Below, one piece after another: positions 53,103-61,938 of a DNA stretch of 64,000 nt. This stretch comes from Naasia sp. SYSU D00057. GTDB lineage: Bacteria > Actinomycetota > Actinomycetes > Actinomycetales > Microbacteriaceae. The stretch covers positions 84,562 to 148,561 of the forward strand of contig NZ_JAFMSZ010000006.1 of NCBI RefSeq assembly GCF_017916505.1, given 5' to 3'. How positions within the stretch are numbered: the stretch's first letter is position 1; the number at the start of each line of letters is the position of its first letter. The position numbers were made by a program, and so were the translations under genes. Below the pieces are notes generated by a model. The model did no database searches and was not told the DNA's origin. It worked only from the letters and a program-made list of their open reading frames with translations.

Positions 53103-53600
53103 TCAGAGGCGGACGCCCGCCAGGGGAGCGGGCTCGGCGGCGGCGGTCTCGGCAGGCCGCCGCCGCACGAGGCTCGCGATGCCGAGCACGATCACGCCGG
53201 CGATGACCAGCGAGTTGACGATCAGCAGCGCGAGGTAGACGCCGCCCGGGAAGCCGGGGAAGCGGTCCGGGTTCGCGTACTCGCCGATCGTCGCCGCCGT
53301 GAAGAGGACGGACAGGGCGACGAGCAGCACGGTGCCGATGACGCCGACGATGCGCTTCCGGCTCGCGAGCAGCAGGAACACGGCGAACGCGATCATCAGC
53401 GCGAGCGGCGGCGCGAGGGCGGTGCCCTTCGTCAGGAACTCCTCGGCCACGAGCGCCGGCGTCGCATCCGCGGGGGCGGTCGGCCGATCGCCGAACGCGA
53501 CCTGGGCCGGCAGGGCGAACGCGATCGACAGCAGGGCGTCGACGACCTGGAGGACGAGGCTGAGGAGTGCGACGGAGAGGAACAGCCTCTTCGGGTTCAC
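53103..53600 (-). CDS. Four-helix membrane protein of unknown function
   Basis: This 165-residue protein has four predicted helices (LFLSVALLSLVLQVVDALLS; LAPPLALMIAFAVFLLL; IVGVIGTVLLVALSVLF; GGVYLALLIVNSLVIAGVIV). The GTG at 53600 has AGAAAGG seven bases upstream, which decides the start against longer frames. The C-terminus is Ala/Pro/Glu-rich and cytoplasmic. No family is recognised. Confidence 0.75.
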   Translation of the reverse strand: MNPKRLFLSVALLSLVLQVVDALLSIAFALPAQVAFGDRPTAPADATPALVAEEFLTKGTALAPPLALMIAFAVFLLLASRKRIVGVIGTVLLVALSVLFTAATIGEYANPDRFPGFPGGVYLALLIVNSLVIAGVIVLGIASLVRRRPAETAAAEPAPLAGVRL

Positions 53601-53766
53601 GGTGGGCCTTTCTGATCTCGCCGAGGCGCCGGCGCGGGTGGACGCCGGAACGACCGGCTGAGCAGGACGGTACCGACGGGCACCGGCCCTGATCCCGGAC
53701 CGCTCGGGCCGGCAACGTCCCTGCAATGCCCGCGGGTCGTCCGCAGCGCCTGCTGCAACGGCGGCG

Positions 53767-55284
53767 TCAGGCGGACGGCACCGGCCGCACGGCCGACGAG
53801 CCGAGCACGGCCCCGCCGGCGTCGAGCGCCTGCACCTGCACCGCGCGGGCGTCCGGCACCTCGATGCGGGTCTCGAAGCCGGTGCGCGGCCCGGAGCCGG
53901 CCTCCGTCAGCGCGCCGGCGTCGGCGCCCGCCAGGACGCGCCAGCGGGCGACCTCGGTGGCGCCGTTCCAGCTCGCGTACACCTCGAGCCTGTCCCCGGA
54001 GCGGCGAACCCCCACGTCGGGCGGGGTCGCGGGGCGGCCCACCCACTCGTGCTTCCAGACCCGGTAGGAGCCTCGGCCGAGGTCCCGCAGCTCGAACACC
54101 GCCTCGCCGTCCGGGTCGAACTCGGTGGCGACCGGCTCCGTGCCCCAGCCCACGACGGCGGACCCGTCGGCGAGGACGTGCAGGTTGCCCATCGCGTAGC
54201 CGAAACGCTCCTCGTGCCGGAGCGCCTCGGCGACCGTCGCGGTGCGGGCGTCCTCGTCGACGTCGAGGATGAGGCCCGCCGAGACGCCGTCGGAGCCGGA
54301 CTTGCCGTGGTTGTCGAAGAGGCTGATGCGACCGTCCGGGCGCCGGCGGGCGTCGTGCTGCCAGGAGAACCCGGCGGCCTCCTCGACGTCGTAGTCGCTG
54401 CGCCGCCCGCCCAGGCGCCACAGGACCTCGCCGGTCGCCTTGTCGACGCGGTACACGGCGGAGGTGTGGCGGGCCGAGACGAGAAGGGCGTCGCCGTCGT
54501 CCTCGACCGAGTTGAGGTGGACGGGGTCGAAGGGGGCGCCCGCAGAGCTGCCGTCGGCGCCCTTGCCGAGCGTCTGGTAGCTCTCGTCCAGGTCGACGTG
54601 GTCGAGCGCCTCCCAGTCGAGGAGCACGGCGCCGGTCGCGATGTCGATCTCCTGCACGCGCCCGCCGAGCACGTGCCCCTCCTCGGGGCCGTCGAGGGCG
54701 GTGAGGTCGGCGAGGGCGGGCGGATAGCCGATGAGGAGCGCCGTGCCCCGCGCGGTCAGAGCGAACTCGTGCAGGTCGGCGATCACCCCGCCACCGGTGC
54801 GCACGGTCGCGATCGGGCGGTACGCGTCGTCGAGGATCGTCGCCGACCCGATCCCGTGCCCCTCGTAGACGCGGCCCGACCAGTAGGTGAGCACCGGCCG
54901 TCCCTGGAACTGCTGCACGCGCAGGTCCGTGGCGGCGAGCCCGGTCGGCTCGATCCAGACGGGCTCGCCCGCCGAGTCGTAGACGACCGCGTTGAACGCC
55001 TCCGTGCGGGGCGTGGTGAAGAGGTAGCCGGGAGCCGGCGTGGCGCCGGAGCGGGTCCAGACCGTGACGGCGGGAGCGGTGAGGGCGGTGCTGACGAAGC
55101 GCCGGAGCTCGGGAGGGGAGGGCTCCTCCGCGGCCGGCGTGGGGGAGGCGCTGCCGGCCCGCGCGGTGTCCGGAGGCCGCGTCACGGCGGTCGCGACGGC
55201 CGCGGCTCCTCCTGCGCCGACCACCGCGCCGGCGGCCAGCGCGAGCAGATCGCGCCGGGAGATCCGTCTGTCGCCCTCGACCAC
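53767..55284 (-). CDS. Arylsulfotransferase (ASST)-family exported protein
   Basis: This 505-residue protein has a Tat-type signal (SRRDLLALAAG at residues 9-19, with a hydrophobic stretch) and a beta-propeller-like domain of the ASST family (VADLHEFALT-like region, DPVHLNSVEDDGDALLVSAR, WRLGGRRSDY, FSWQHDARR, SLFDNHGKSG, and a C-terminal Ig-like part). True arylsulfate sulfotransferases use an active-site His; His residues in DPVHLN and SWQHDA are candidates, but sulfotransfer activity is unproven for actinobacterial members. It probably acts outside the membrane. The gene is a lone unit. Confidence 0.85.
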   Translation of the reverse strand: MVEGDRRISRRDLLALAAGAVVGAGGAAAVATAVTRPPDTARAGSASPTPAAEEPSPPELRRFVSTALTAPAVTVWTRSGATPAPGYLFTTPRTEAFNAVVYDSAGEPVWIEPTGLAATDLRVQQFQGRPVLTYWSGRVYEGHGIGSATILDDAYRPIATVRTGGGVIADLHEFALTARGTALLIGYPPALADLTALDGPEEGHVLGGRVQEIDIATGAVLLDWEALDHVDLDESYQTLGKGADGSSAGAPFDPVHLNSVEDDGDALLVSARHTSAVYRVDKATGEVLWRLGGRRSDYDVEEAAGFSWQHDARRRPDGRISLFDNHGKSGSDGVSAGLILDVDEDARTATVAEALRHEERFGYAMGNLHVLADGSAVVGWGTEPVATEFDPDGEAVFELRDLGRGSYRVWKHEWVGRPATPPDVGVRRSGDRLEVYASWNGATEVARWRVLAGADAGALTEAGSGPRTGFETRIEVPDARAVQVQALDAGGAVLGSSAVRPVPSA

Positions 55285-55359
55285 GAGGCGACCGTAGCAA
55301 TTGGAGGCGCGGAAAGTCAGGGGTGCGAGCGAACCCGATGAGTGTCGGTCCGCCCGCCG

Positions 55360-55578
55360 CTACTCGCCCTCGTACTGGAAGACCTGCTCGAGGGGGGCGC
55401 CGAAGACGTGCGCGATGCGGAACGCCATCTCGAGGGAGGGGGAGTAGCGTCCGGCCTCGATGGCGATCACCGTCTGCCGGGTCACGCCGATGCGGGCCGC
55501 CAGGTCGGCCTGCGTCATCTCTCCGTTCGCGAACCGGAGCGCGCGGATGGAGTTGGTGACGCGGGTCGGCTTCACCAT
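55360..55578 (-). CDS. XRE-family helix-turn-helix regulator (small)
   Basis: This 72-residue protein is almost entirely an HTH_3 domain ([20 protein letters not shown] with [16 protein letters not shown]). Its start overlaps the end of the upstream membrane protein gene by seven bases (or four as GTGA from a GTG one codon on). Such tiny regulators paired with membrane proteins are widespread and probably control their own operon. Confidence 0.88.
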   Translation of the reverse strand: MVKPTRVTNSIRALRFANGEMTQADLAARIGVTRQTVIAIEAGRYSPSLEMAFRIAHVFGAPLEQVFQYEGE

Positions 55579-55997
55579 TCCTGGAAGCCCCGGCGATACG
55601 CGACGATGCGCGCGATGGAGGAGAGGATCGCGGAGAGCACGAACGCCAGGTAGACGGCGTTGGCGATCCAGAAGGACGCGACGTCGAGGATCGCGAGCAG
55701 CAGTGCGACGACCGCGCCGAGCACCACGAAGCCGTGGCCGACGTACTCGCCGAACCGGTGGATCTCCCGGTCGCGCTCGTCCTTCGGGGTGCGGGTCTTC
55801 GGGGAGCCGGCCGCGAGCACCATGCCGCTCAGGATGCCCGCCACGATGGCCCCGCCGACGCTCCAGAGCAGCGGCTCGGCGTAGTCGGTGGCCTCGATCG
55901 GGCTGGCGAGCCGGGGGAGCACGAGGGCGAGGTACACGCCGTACCCGAGCACGGCGATGACGCCGTAGGCCCAGGTCCTCTTCTCCTCGAAGCTCAT
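55572..55997 (-). CDS. Four-helix membrane protein paired with the XRE regulator
   Basis: This 141-residue membrane protein has four helices ([77 protein letters not shown]). AGGAGG sits five bases before the ATG at 55997. A charged loop ([20 protein letters not shown]) follows the second helix. The membrane-protein/XRE pairing is common in Gram-positives; its role is unknown. Confidence 0.8.
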   Translation of the reverse strand: MSFEEKRTWAYGVIAVLGYGVYLALVLPRLASPIEATDYAEPLLWSVGGAIVAGILSGMVLAAGSPKTRTPKDERDREIHRFGEYVGHGFVVLGAVVALLLAILDVASFWIANAVYLAFVLSAILSSIARIVAYRRGFQEW

Positions 55998-56043
55998 GCG
56001 GTCCTCCTGGTGGGTGCGGTCGAGAGTGTCGGTCACGGATGTC

Positions 56044-56072
56044 AATGTAAAGCCTCTTGCACACCGTGTCAA
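56044..56072 (-). promoter_or_regulatory. Sigma-70-type promoter for the membrane protein/XRE operon
   Basis: On the minus strand, TTGACA (56072-56067) and TACATT (56049-56044) are separated by exactly 17 bases. This is the best housekeeping-type promoter match noticed in the window. It lies about 47 bases before the ATG at 55997, in an AT-rich patch shared with the divergent gene. Confidence 0.75.
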
Positions 56073-56119
56073 AGATTGTTTACTCTGACGGCGTCCGCCC
56101 CGAAGAGAAAGCAGCCGCC

Positions 56120-57151
56120 ATGTCCGCCCTTCCCGCCTCCGTCCCCGTCGTTCCGAGTGCAGTGCCCGCTCGGATGCGGTCCGTCGTCCACGAGCGCTTC
56201 GGCGTCGACCCCGAGTCCGTGCTGGCGACTGGGCAGCGCGACGTCCCCGTGCCGGGGAAGGGCGAGGTCCTCGTCCGGGTCGCCGCCGCCAGCGTCGACC
56301 GGGGCACCTGGCATGTGATGGCCGGCCTGCCCTACCCGGTCCGGCTGGCCGGCTTCGGTCTCCGCCGCCCCCGGTATGCGAACCCCGGCAGGAGCCTCGC
56401 CGGCACCGTCGTCGCGGTCGGCGCCGGAGTCTCCGACTTCCGACTGGGCGACCCGGTGTTCGGCACCGGCGCCTCCGCTCTCGCCGAGTACGCGGTGGCC
56501 CGCGCCGGGCGGCTCGCGCGGATGCCCGCCGGCCTCGACCCGGTGCAGGCCGCGGCGGTGCCGGTGTCGGGCCTCACCGCCCTTCAGGCGGTCCGCGACC
56601 ACGCGCGGATCCAGGCCGGCGAGCGGGTGCTCGTGCTCGGCGCCTCGGGCGGCGTCGGGGTCTTCGCCGTCCAGCTCGCGAAGGCCGCCGGCGCCACCGT
56701 GACGGCCGTCTGCAGCGGCGCGAAGGCCGGCGCCGTCCTGGCCCTCGGCGCCGACAGGGTGCTCGACTACGCGGTCGACGAGATCGGAGAGGACGGCCGG
56801 TACGACGTCATCCTCGACATCGCCGGCAACCGGCCCCTCCGGATGCTGCGCCGCGCCCTCGCCCCGGACGGGCGCCTCGTTCTCGTCGGCGGTGAGACCG
56901 ACGGGCGGCTGCTCGGCGGCACCGACCGCCAGCTGCGGGCACAGCTCGCGAACCTCGTCACCCGGCAGCGCCTCGGCACCTTCCTCGCCTCCGAGAACGC
57001 GGCCGACCTCGCCGAGCTGGCGAAGCTGCTCGAGGCGGGCACGCTGACCGCGCCGGTGTCGCACGTGCTCCCGCTCGAGCGCGCCGCGGAGGCGGTGCGT
57101 GTCCTGCTCGACGGGAGGGCCGTCGGCAAGGTGGTGGTCGCCGTCCGCTGA
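56120..57151 (+). CDS. Quinone-oxidoreductase-like MDR enzyme
   Basis: This 343-residue member of the medium-chain dehydrogenase/reductase family is of the zinc-independent QOR/NAD(P)H-reductase type. The catalytic N-terminal domain has RSLAGTVVAVGAGVSDFRLGD; the Rossmann motif LVLGASGGVGVFAVQLAKAAG is near residues 178-198. No zinc-ligand Cys cluster is present. The ATG at 56120 has GAAGAGAAAG upstream; an earlier in-frame ATG lies within the promoter region. It is divergent from the XRE operon. Confidence 0.9.
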   Translation: MSALPASVPVVPSAVPARMRSVVHERFGVDPESVLATGQRDVPVPGKGEVLVRVAAASVDRGTWHVMAGLPYPVRLAGFGLRRPRYANPGRSLAGTVVAVGAGVSDFRLGDPVFGTGASALAEYAVARAGRLARMPAGLDPVQAAAVPVSGLTALQAVRDHARIQAGERVLVLGASGGVGVFAVQLAKAAGATVTAVCSGAKAGAVLALGADRVLDYAVDEIGEDGRYDVILDIAGNRPLRMLRRALAPDGRLVLVGGETDGRLLGGTDRQLRAQLANLVTRQRLGTFLASENAADLAELAKLLEAGTLTAPVSHVLPLERAAEAVRVLLDGRAVGKVVVAVR

Positions 57152-57191
57152 CGCTGGCGGGATGTCGGAGGTGCGCCCTATCGTGCCGCCC

Positions 57192-57899
57192 ATGGACGTG
57201 CTGCTCATCCCCGGCTTCTGGCTCGACGCGAGCTCCTGGGAGCAGGTGACCCCGCCGCTCGTCGCCGCCGGCCACACCGTGCACCCGCTGACCCTGCCGG
57301 GGCTCGAATCCCCCGGCGAGGACCGCCGCCAGATCGGCTTCGCCGAGCACGTGGCGGCGGTCGTCGCGGCGATCGACGCCCTGCCCGGGCGGGTCGCCCT
57401 GGTCGGCCACTCCGGAGGAGGAACCATCGCCGGCGCGGCGGTCGACGCCCGTCCGGATCGGGTCGAGCACGTCGTCTACGTCGACTCCGGTCCCCTCAAC
57501 GACGGCGCCGCCATCAACGACGGCCTCCCCGCCGTAGACGGCGAAATCCCCCTGCCGGACTGGACGGCGTTCGACGAGTCCGAGCTCGCCGGCCTCGACG
57601 AGGAGCTGCGGCAGCGGTTCCGCGACCGCGCCATCCCCGAGCCCGCCCGCGTCGCGAGCGACCCCGTCACCCTCAGCGACGAGCGGCGCCTCGACGTGCC
57701 CGCCACGGTCATCTCGAGCACCATGCCGACGGCGGTGCTCGAGGAGCTGATGGAGAAGGGGCACCCGTACGTCGCCGAGCTCGCCCGGGTCCGCCGCCGC
57801 GCGATCGTCGAGCTCCCGACCGGGCACTGGCCGCAGTTCTCGCGCCCGCAGGAGCTCGGCGAGGCGATCGTCGCGGCGCTCGCCGACCCGCCCCGCTGA
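57192..57899 (+). CDS. Alpha/beta hydrolase (esterase-like)
   Basis: This 235-residue hydrolase has PGFWLDASSW as the oxyanion loop, Ser74 in VGHSGGG, and the catalytic His in ELPTGHWPQFSRP near the C-terminus. The family resembles EstC/methyl-esterase-like proteins. Alternative starts (ATG 57162 or GTG 57183) exist, but the family begins at the chosen MDVLLIPG. It follows the MDR gene by 40 bases and may be cotranscribed. Confidence 0.85.
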   Translation: MDVLLIPGFWLDASSWEQVTPPLVAAGHTVHPLTLPGLESPGEDRRQIGFAEHVAAVVAAIDALPGRVALVGHSGGGTIAGAAVDARPDRVEHVVYVDSGPLNDGAAINDGLPAVDGEIPLPDWTAFDESELAGLDEELRQRFRDRAIPEPARVASDPVTLSDERRLDVPATVISSTMPTAVLEELMEKGHPYVAELARVRRRAIVELPTGHWPQFSRPQELGEAIVAALADPPR

Positions 57900-57985
57900 C
57901 GGCCCTCGCATCCTCGGCGGATTCCCGGACACCGTCCCCGCCGCCCGGCCAGACTGGAGCGACTGGCAGCCAGAGCAGGAGGCCC

Positions 57986-58921
57986 ATGGGATCCGTCGCC
58001 GTCTTCGCCCCGTCCCCGCTCCTCACCGTCACGGTCGAGGAGGCGCCGACCGGTCCGGACCTGCACGTGCACGCCGGCGGCCAAGGGGTGTGGCAGGCCC
58101 GGATGCTGCAGTCGCTCGGCGCATCCGTCACGCTCTGCTCCGTGCTGCTCGGCGAGGTCGGCGACGTCGTCCGGCATCTCGTCGAGCGGGAGGGCATCCA
58201 TCTGCGGGCGGTCGAGCGGGACGGGCGCGGCGCGGCCTACGTGCACGACCGGCGTGGTGGCGAGCGCGAGCCCGTCATCGAGACGCCGGGTGACGTGCTC
58301 ACCCGGCACGACCTCGACGAGCTCTACAACCTCGCATTCCACTCCGGGCTCGAAGCGGACCTCACGGTGCTGTCGGGCCCGGCGGGCGACGTCGTCCTGC
58401 CGGCCGACACCTACCGGAGGCTCGCGGCCGACCTGCGGTCCGCGGGGCGACCCGTCGTCGCCGACCTCGCGGGCGAGCGGCTCGATGCGGTCGTGGCGGG
58501 CGGCCTCGCCGTGCTGAAGGTGAGCGACGAGGAGCTCGTCGACGACGGCCGGGCCTCCGGCACCGACGTCCGATCGGTCGTCGAGGCCATGCGGCGCCTG
58601 CGGGAGGAGGGGGCGGCGTGCGTCATCGTCACCCGCTCCGCAGAGTCGACGCTCGTGCTCGACGGCGGACGAATGCTCGAGGTGCGCGTGCCGGCGCTCG
58701 AGGTGGTCGACACCAAGGGCGCCGGCGACTCGCTCACCGCCGGGGTCGCCGCCGCCCTCGCCGACCGCGCGAGCATCGAGGACGCCGTCCGGCTCGGGGC
58801 GGCCGCGGGAGCGCTCAACGTCACGCGGCACGGACTCGGGTCCGCCCGCCCCGACGCCGTCAAGGCGATGACGAAGCAGGTCGAGATCCGGCCGTTCGAC
58901 GGAGAGGACGCCGACCAGTGA
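57986..58921 (+). CDS. PfkB-family carbohydrate kinase
   Basis: This 311-residue ribokinase-fold enzyme phosphorylates a sugar or nucleoside. The first glycine motif is HAGGQGVWQARMLQSLGA near residues 30-47; the C-terminal signature VDTKGAGDSLTAG carries the catalytic Asp. The form of the first motif resembles 1-phosphofructokinase, but Lys or Asn at the usual sugar-contact places differs, so the substrate is uncertain. Its stop overlaps the start of surE as GTGA. Confidence 0.87.
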   Translation: MGSVAVFAPSPLLTVTVEEAPTGPDLHVHAGGQGVWQARMLQSLGASVTLCSVLLGEVGDVVRHLVEREGIHLRAVERDGRGAAYVHDRRGGEREPVIETPGDVLTRHDLDELYNLAFHSGLEADLTVLSGPAGDVVLPADTYRRLAADLRSAGRPVVADLAGERLDAVVAGGLAVLKVSDEELVDDGRASGTDVRSVVEAMRRLREEGAACVIVTRSAESTLVLDGGRMLEVRVPALEVVDTKGAGDSLTAGVAAALADRASIEDAVRLGAAAGALNVTRHGLGSARPDAVKAMTKQVEIRPFDGEDADQ

Positions 58922-59676
58922 CGCTGCGCGCGCTCATCACCAACGACGACGGCATCGAATCGCCGGGCCTGGTCGCGCTCGCCGCGGCCGCACGCGACGC
59001 CGGGCTGGAGGTCGTGGTCGCCGCCCCCTCCGCCGAGGCGAGCGGGAGCAGCGCGTCGATCATCGCGCAGCAGGAGGACGGGCGGATCCGCTTCCGTCCC
59101 CGGACGCTTCCGGAGCTCGACGGCGCAGAGTGCTACTCGGTCGACGCGATGCCCGCGCTCATCGCGCTGCTCGCGGCGCACGGCACGTTCGGGAAGGTCC
59201 CCGACCTCGTGCTGTCGGGCATCAACCGCGGCCAGAACATCGGCCGAGTGGTGCTGCACTCCGGCACGGTCGGCGCCGCGCTCACCGCCGGGGTCAACGG
59301 CATCCCCGCCCTCGCGGTCTCACTCGACGTCGGCATCACCCCGAGCGAGCACAACTGGGCCACGGCGGCGGCCCTCGCCGGGAGGATCATCCCGCTGCTC
59401 GCCGACCAGGACCCGGGCACAGTGATCAACCTCAACGTGCCGAACGTGCCACCGGACGCCCTGCCCGAGCTCCGGGAGGCCCACCTCGCCCGCTTCGGCG
59501 TCGTCCAGACGACGCTGACCGAGCCCTCCGAGGGAGCGGTCCGGCTCGCGGTCGCCGATCCCGGTGCCTCCGACGATCCGGGAAGCGACGCCGCGTACCT
59601 CCTCTCCGGAATCGCGACGATCACGCGCATCCAGCCGGTCGACGACGCGCCGCTCGGCTTCCGCCTGCCCGACTGA
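58918..59676 (+). CDS. surE: 5'/3'-nucleotidase SurE
   Basis: This 252-residue metal-dependent nucleoside monophosphate phosphatase has ALITNDDGIESPG with the two metal-binding Asp residues near positions 10-11, a conserved Ser in AEASGSSASI, and LSGINRGQNIGRVVLHSGTV. It is coupled to the PfkB kinase gene by GTGA. A kinase/phosphatase pair acting on related metabolites is a possible meaning of the coupling. Confidence 0.92.
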   Translation: MTLRALITNDDGIESPGLVALAAAARDAGLEVVVAAPSAEASGSSASIIAQQEDGRIRFRPRTLPELDGAECYSVDAMPALIALLAAHGTFGKVPDLVLSGINRGQNIGRVVLHSGTVGAALTAGVNGIPALAVSLDVGITPSEHNWATAAALAGRIIPLLADQDPGTVINLNVPNVPPDALPELREAHLARFGVVQTTLTEPSEGAVRLAVADPGASDDPGSDAAYLLSGIATITRIQPVDDAPLGFRLPD

Positions 59677-59700
59677 GACCGCGTCGAGAAGGAGGACCCG

Positions 59701-60075
59701 ATGGCCGACGTCGCACGATCCGCGTTCCCGATCCTCGTCTGGGACGACCTGCCCGCCCTCGCGGCCTTCTACCGGGACCTGCTGGGCGGTGAGGAGGTCT
59801 ACCGCTTCCCGGAGGAGGGCGACCCCGTCTATCTCTCCCTCCGGCTGGGCGAGTCGAGCATCGGCCTCGGTTACGACCCGGATCCGCCCCGGGGCCGCCA
59901 GCGCGTCTCCGTCTGGGTCTACGTCGGCGACGTCGACGCCGTGGTGGCGGCCGCGGTGGCCGCCGGTGTCCCGGTGACCGAGGAGCCCGCGGACCAGCCA
60001 TGGGGCGAACGGACCGCCCGCATCCAGGACCCCACCGGGGTGGACGTCATCCTCGGAGCGCCCCTGACCGGGTGA
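59701..60075 (+). CDS. VOC (glyoxalase/bleomycin-resistance-like) protein
   Basis: This 124-residue protein has two betaalphabetabetabeta modules typical of the vicinal-oxygen-chelate fold (PILVWDDLPALAAFYRDLLG; VSVWVYVGDVDAVVAAAVAA; WGERTARIQDPTGVDVILGA). Metal ligands of true glyoxalase I are not clear, so it may bind a ligand rather than catalyse. GAGAAGGAGG lies just before the ATG. Confidence 0.87.
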   Translation: MADVARSAFPILVWDDLPALAAFYRDLLGGEEVYRFPEEGDPVYLSLRLGESSIGLGYDPDPPRGRQRVSVWVYVGDVDAVVAAAVAAGVPVTEEPADQPWGERTARIQDPTGVDVILGAPLTG

Positions 60076-60135
60076 GCGGCGATCCGTGCGCACCTCCCCG
60101 AATCGGAACGGGGGACAGACGGGTACCGTTGAGGG

Positions 60136-61920
60136 GTGTCTTCTCCTGACCTGAACGGGCACGGCGAGGCCGCCCCCGCCGACGCTGCGCCCACCTTCTC
60201 CGACCTCGGACTCGACGACCGCGTGCTCAAGGCACTGAAGGACGTCGGCTACGAGACCCCCTCCGCGATCCAGGCCGCGACCATCCCCGTCCTCCTCGAG
60301 GGCCGCGACGTCGTTGGGCTCGCCCAGACGGGCACCGGCAAGACGGCCGCGTTCGCGCTGCCGATCCTCTCCCGCCTCGACCTCGCCCAGTCGACGCCGC
60401 AGGCTCTCGTGCTGGCCCCCACGCGCGAGCTCGCGCTGCAGGTCTGCGAGGCGTTCGAGTCGTACGCCGCCCACCTCCGGGGCGTCCGGGTGCTGCCCGT
60501 CTACGGCGGGCAGGGCTACGGCGTGCAGCTGTCCGCCCTCCGCCGCGGCGTGCACATCGTCGTCGGCACGCCGGGCCGCATCATGGACCACCTCGACAAG
60601 GGCACGCTCGACCTGTCCGAGCTCAAGTACCTGGTGCTCGACGAGGCCGACGAGATGCTGCGGATGGGCTTCGCCGAGGACGTCGAGACGATCCTCGCCG
60701 ACACCCCCGAGACCAAGCAGGTCGCCCTCTTCTCGGCGACCATGCCGGCGCAGATCCGCCGCATCTCGGGCAAGTACCTGCACGACCCCGAAGAGATCAC
60801 CGTCAAGACGACGACCACCACCTCGGCGAACATAACGCAGCGCTACCTGGTGGTCGGCTATCCGCAGAAGGTGGACGCCCTCACCCGCATCCTCGAGGTC
60901 GAGAACTTCGAGGGGATGATCGTCTTCGTCCGCACCAAGAATGAGACGGAGACGCTCGCCGAGAAGCTCCGCGCCCGCGGCTACTCGGCCGCGGCCATCA
61001 GCGGCGACGTGGCGCAGGCCCAGCGCGAGCGCACCGTCAACCAGCTGAAGGCGGGCAAGCTCGACATCCTCGTCGCCACCGACGTCGCCGCCCGCGGCCT
61101 CGACGTCGAGCGGATCAGCCACGTCGTCAACTACGACCTGCCGATCGACACCGAGTCCTACGTGCACCGCATCGGCCGCACCGGTCGCGCCGGCCGGACG
61201 GGCGACGCGATCAGCTTCGTCACGCCGCGCGAGCGCCGGATGCTGACCGCGATCGAGAAGGCCACCCGCCAGCCGCTGACCCAGATGCAGCTGCCGACCG
61301 CCGAGGACGTGAACGTCACCCGCCTCGCCCGGTTCGACGACCAGATCACCGCGGCGCTCGAGCAGACCGACCGCATCGCCCGGTTCCGCGACATCATCGG
61401 CCACTACGTCGACCACCACAACGTTCCGGAGGCTGACGTCGCCGCCGCGCTCGCCGTCGTCGCGCAGGGCGAGACGCCCCTGCTGCTCGACCCGAACGAG
61501 GACCGCCCGCAGCGCTTCGACCGGGACGACCGCGATCGGGGCGCCCGGGGCGACCGGGACCGGCGCGACGGCGACCGCCGCGACGGGGACCGCCGCGACG
61601 GGGACCGCCCCGAGCGGCGCCCGCGCCCCTCGAGCGGCCCCCGCACCACGTACCGCATCGAGGTCGGCCGCCGGCAGAAGGTGGAGCCGCGGCAGATCGT
61701 CGGCGCACTGGCGAACGAGGGCGGGCTCAGCCGCGAGGACTTCGGGGGCATCGACATCCGCCCCGACTTCTCGCTCGTGGAGCTGCCGGCCGACCTCTCC
61801 CCGGACACCCTCGACCGCCTGAGCGGCACGCGGATCAGCGGCAAGCTCATCCAGATGCGCCCCGATAGAGCACCCCGCCGGGACAAGGGCGACGGGGCGG
61901 GCCGCAAGCCGCGCCGCTGA
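60136..61920 (+). CDS. deaD: DEAD-box RNA helicase (DeaD/CsdA-like)
   Basis: This 594-residue ATP-dependent RNA helicase unwinds RNA in ribosome assembly or cold adaptation. A Q-motif (FSDLGLDDRV), Walker A AQTGTGKT (63-70), PTRELA, GTPGR, DEAD (169-172), SAT (200-202) and the C-terminal helicase half (VATDVAARGLDV, HRIGRTGRAGR) are intact. A charged linker with RDGDR repeats (about residues 465-495) precedes a DbpA-type RNA-binding domain (about 505-580). It starts with a GTG. Confidence 0.95.
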   Translation: MSSPDLNGHGEAAPADAAPTFSDLGLDDRVLKALKDVGYETPSAIQAATIPVLLEGRDVVGLAQTGTGKTAAFALPILSRLDLAQSTPQALVLAPTRELALQVCEAFESYAAHLRGVRVLPVYGGQGYGVQLSALRRGVHIVVGTPGRIMDHLDKGTLDLSELKYLVLDEADEMLRMGFAEDVETILADTPETKQVALFSATMPAQIRRISGKYLHDPEEITVKTTTTTSANITQRYLVVGYPQKVDALTRILEVENFEGMIVFVRTKNETETLAEKLRARGYSAAAISGDVAQAQRERTVNQLKAGKLDILVATDVAARGLDVERISHVVNYDLPIDTESYVHRIGRTGRAGRTGDAISFVTPRERRMLTAIEKATRQPLTQMQLPTAEDVNVTRLARFDDQITAALEQTDRIARFRDIIGHYVDHHNVPEADVAAALAVVAQGETPLLLDPNEDRPQRFDRDDRDRGARGDRDRRDGDRRDGDRRDGDRPERRPRPSSGPRTTYRIEVGRRQKVEPRQIVGALANEGGLSREDFGGIDIRPDFSLVELPADLSPDTLDRLSGTRISGKLIQMRPDRAPRRDKGDGAGRKPRR

Positions 61921-61938
61921 CCCCGCGCCGGCTCCTGC

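Noticed and set aside
59320..61419. A 699-codon minus-strand frame opposite surE, VOC and deaD
   Set aside because: It lacks recognisable domains; the plus strand encodes conserved helicase motifs throughout.
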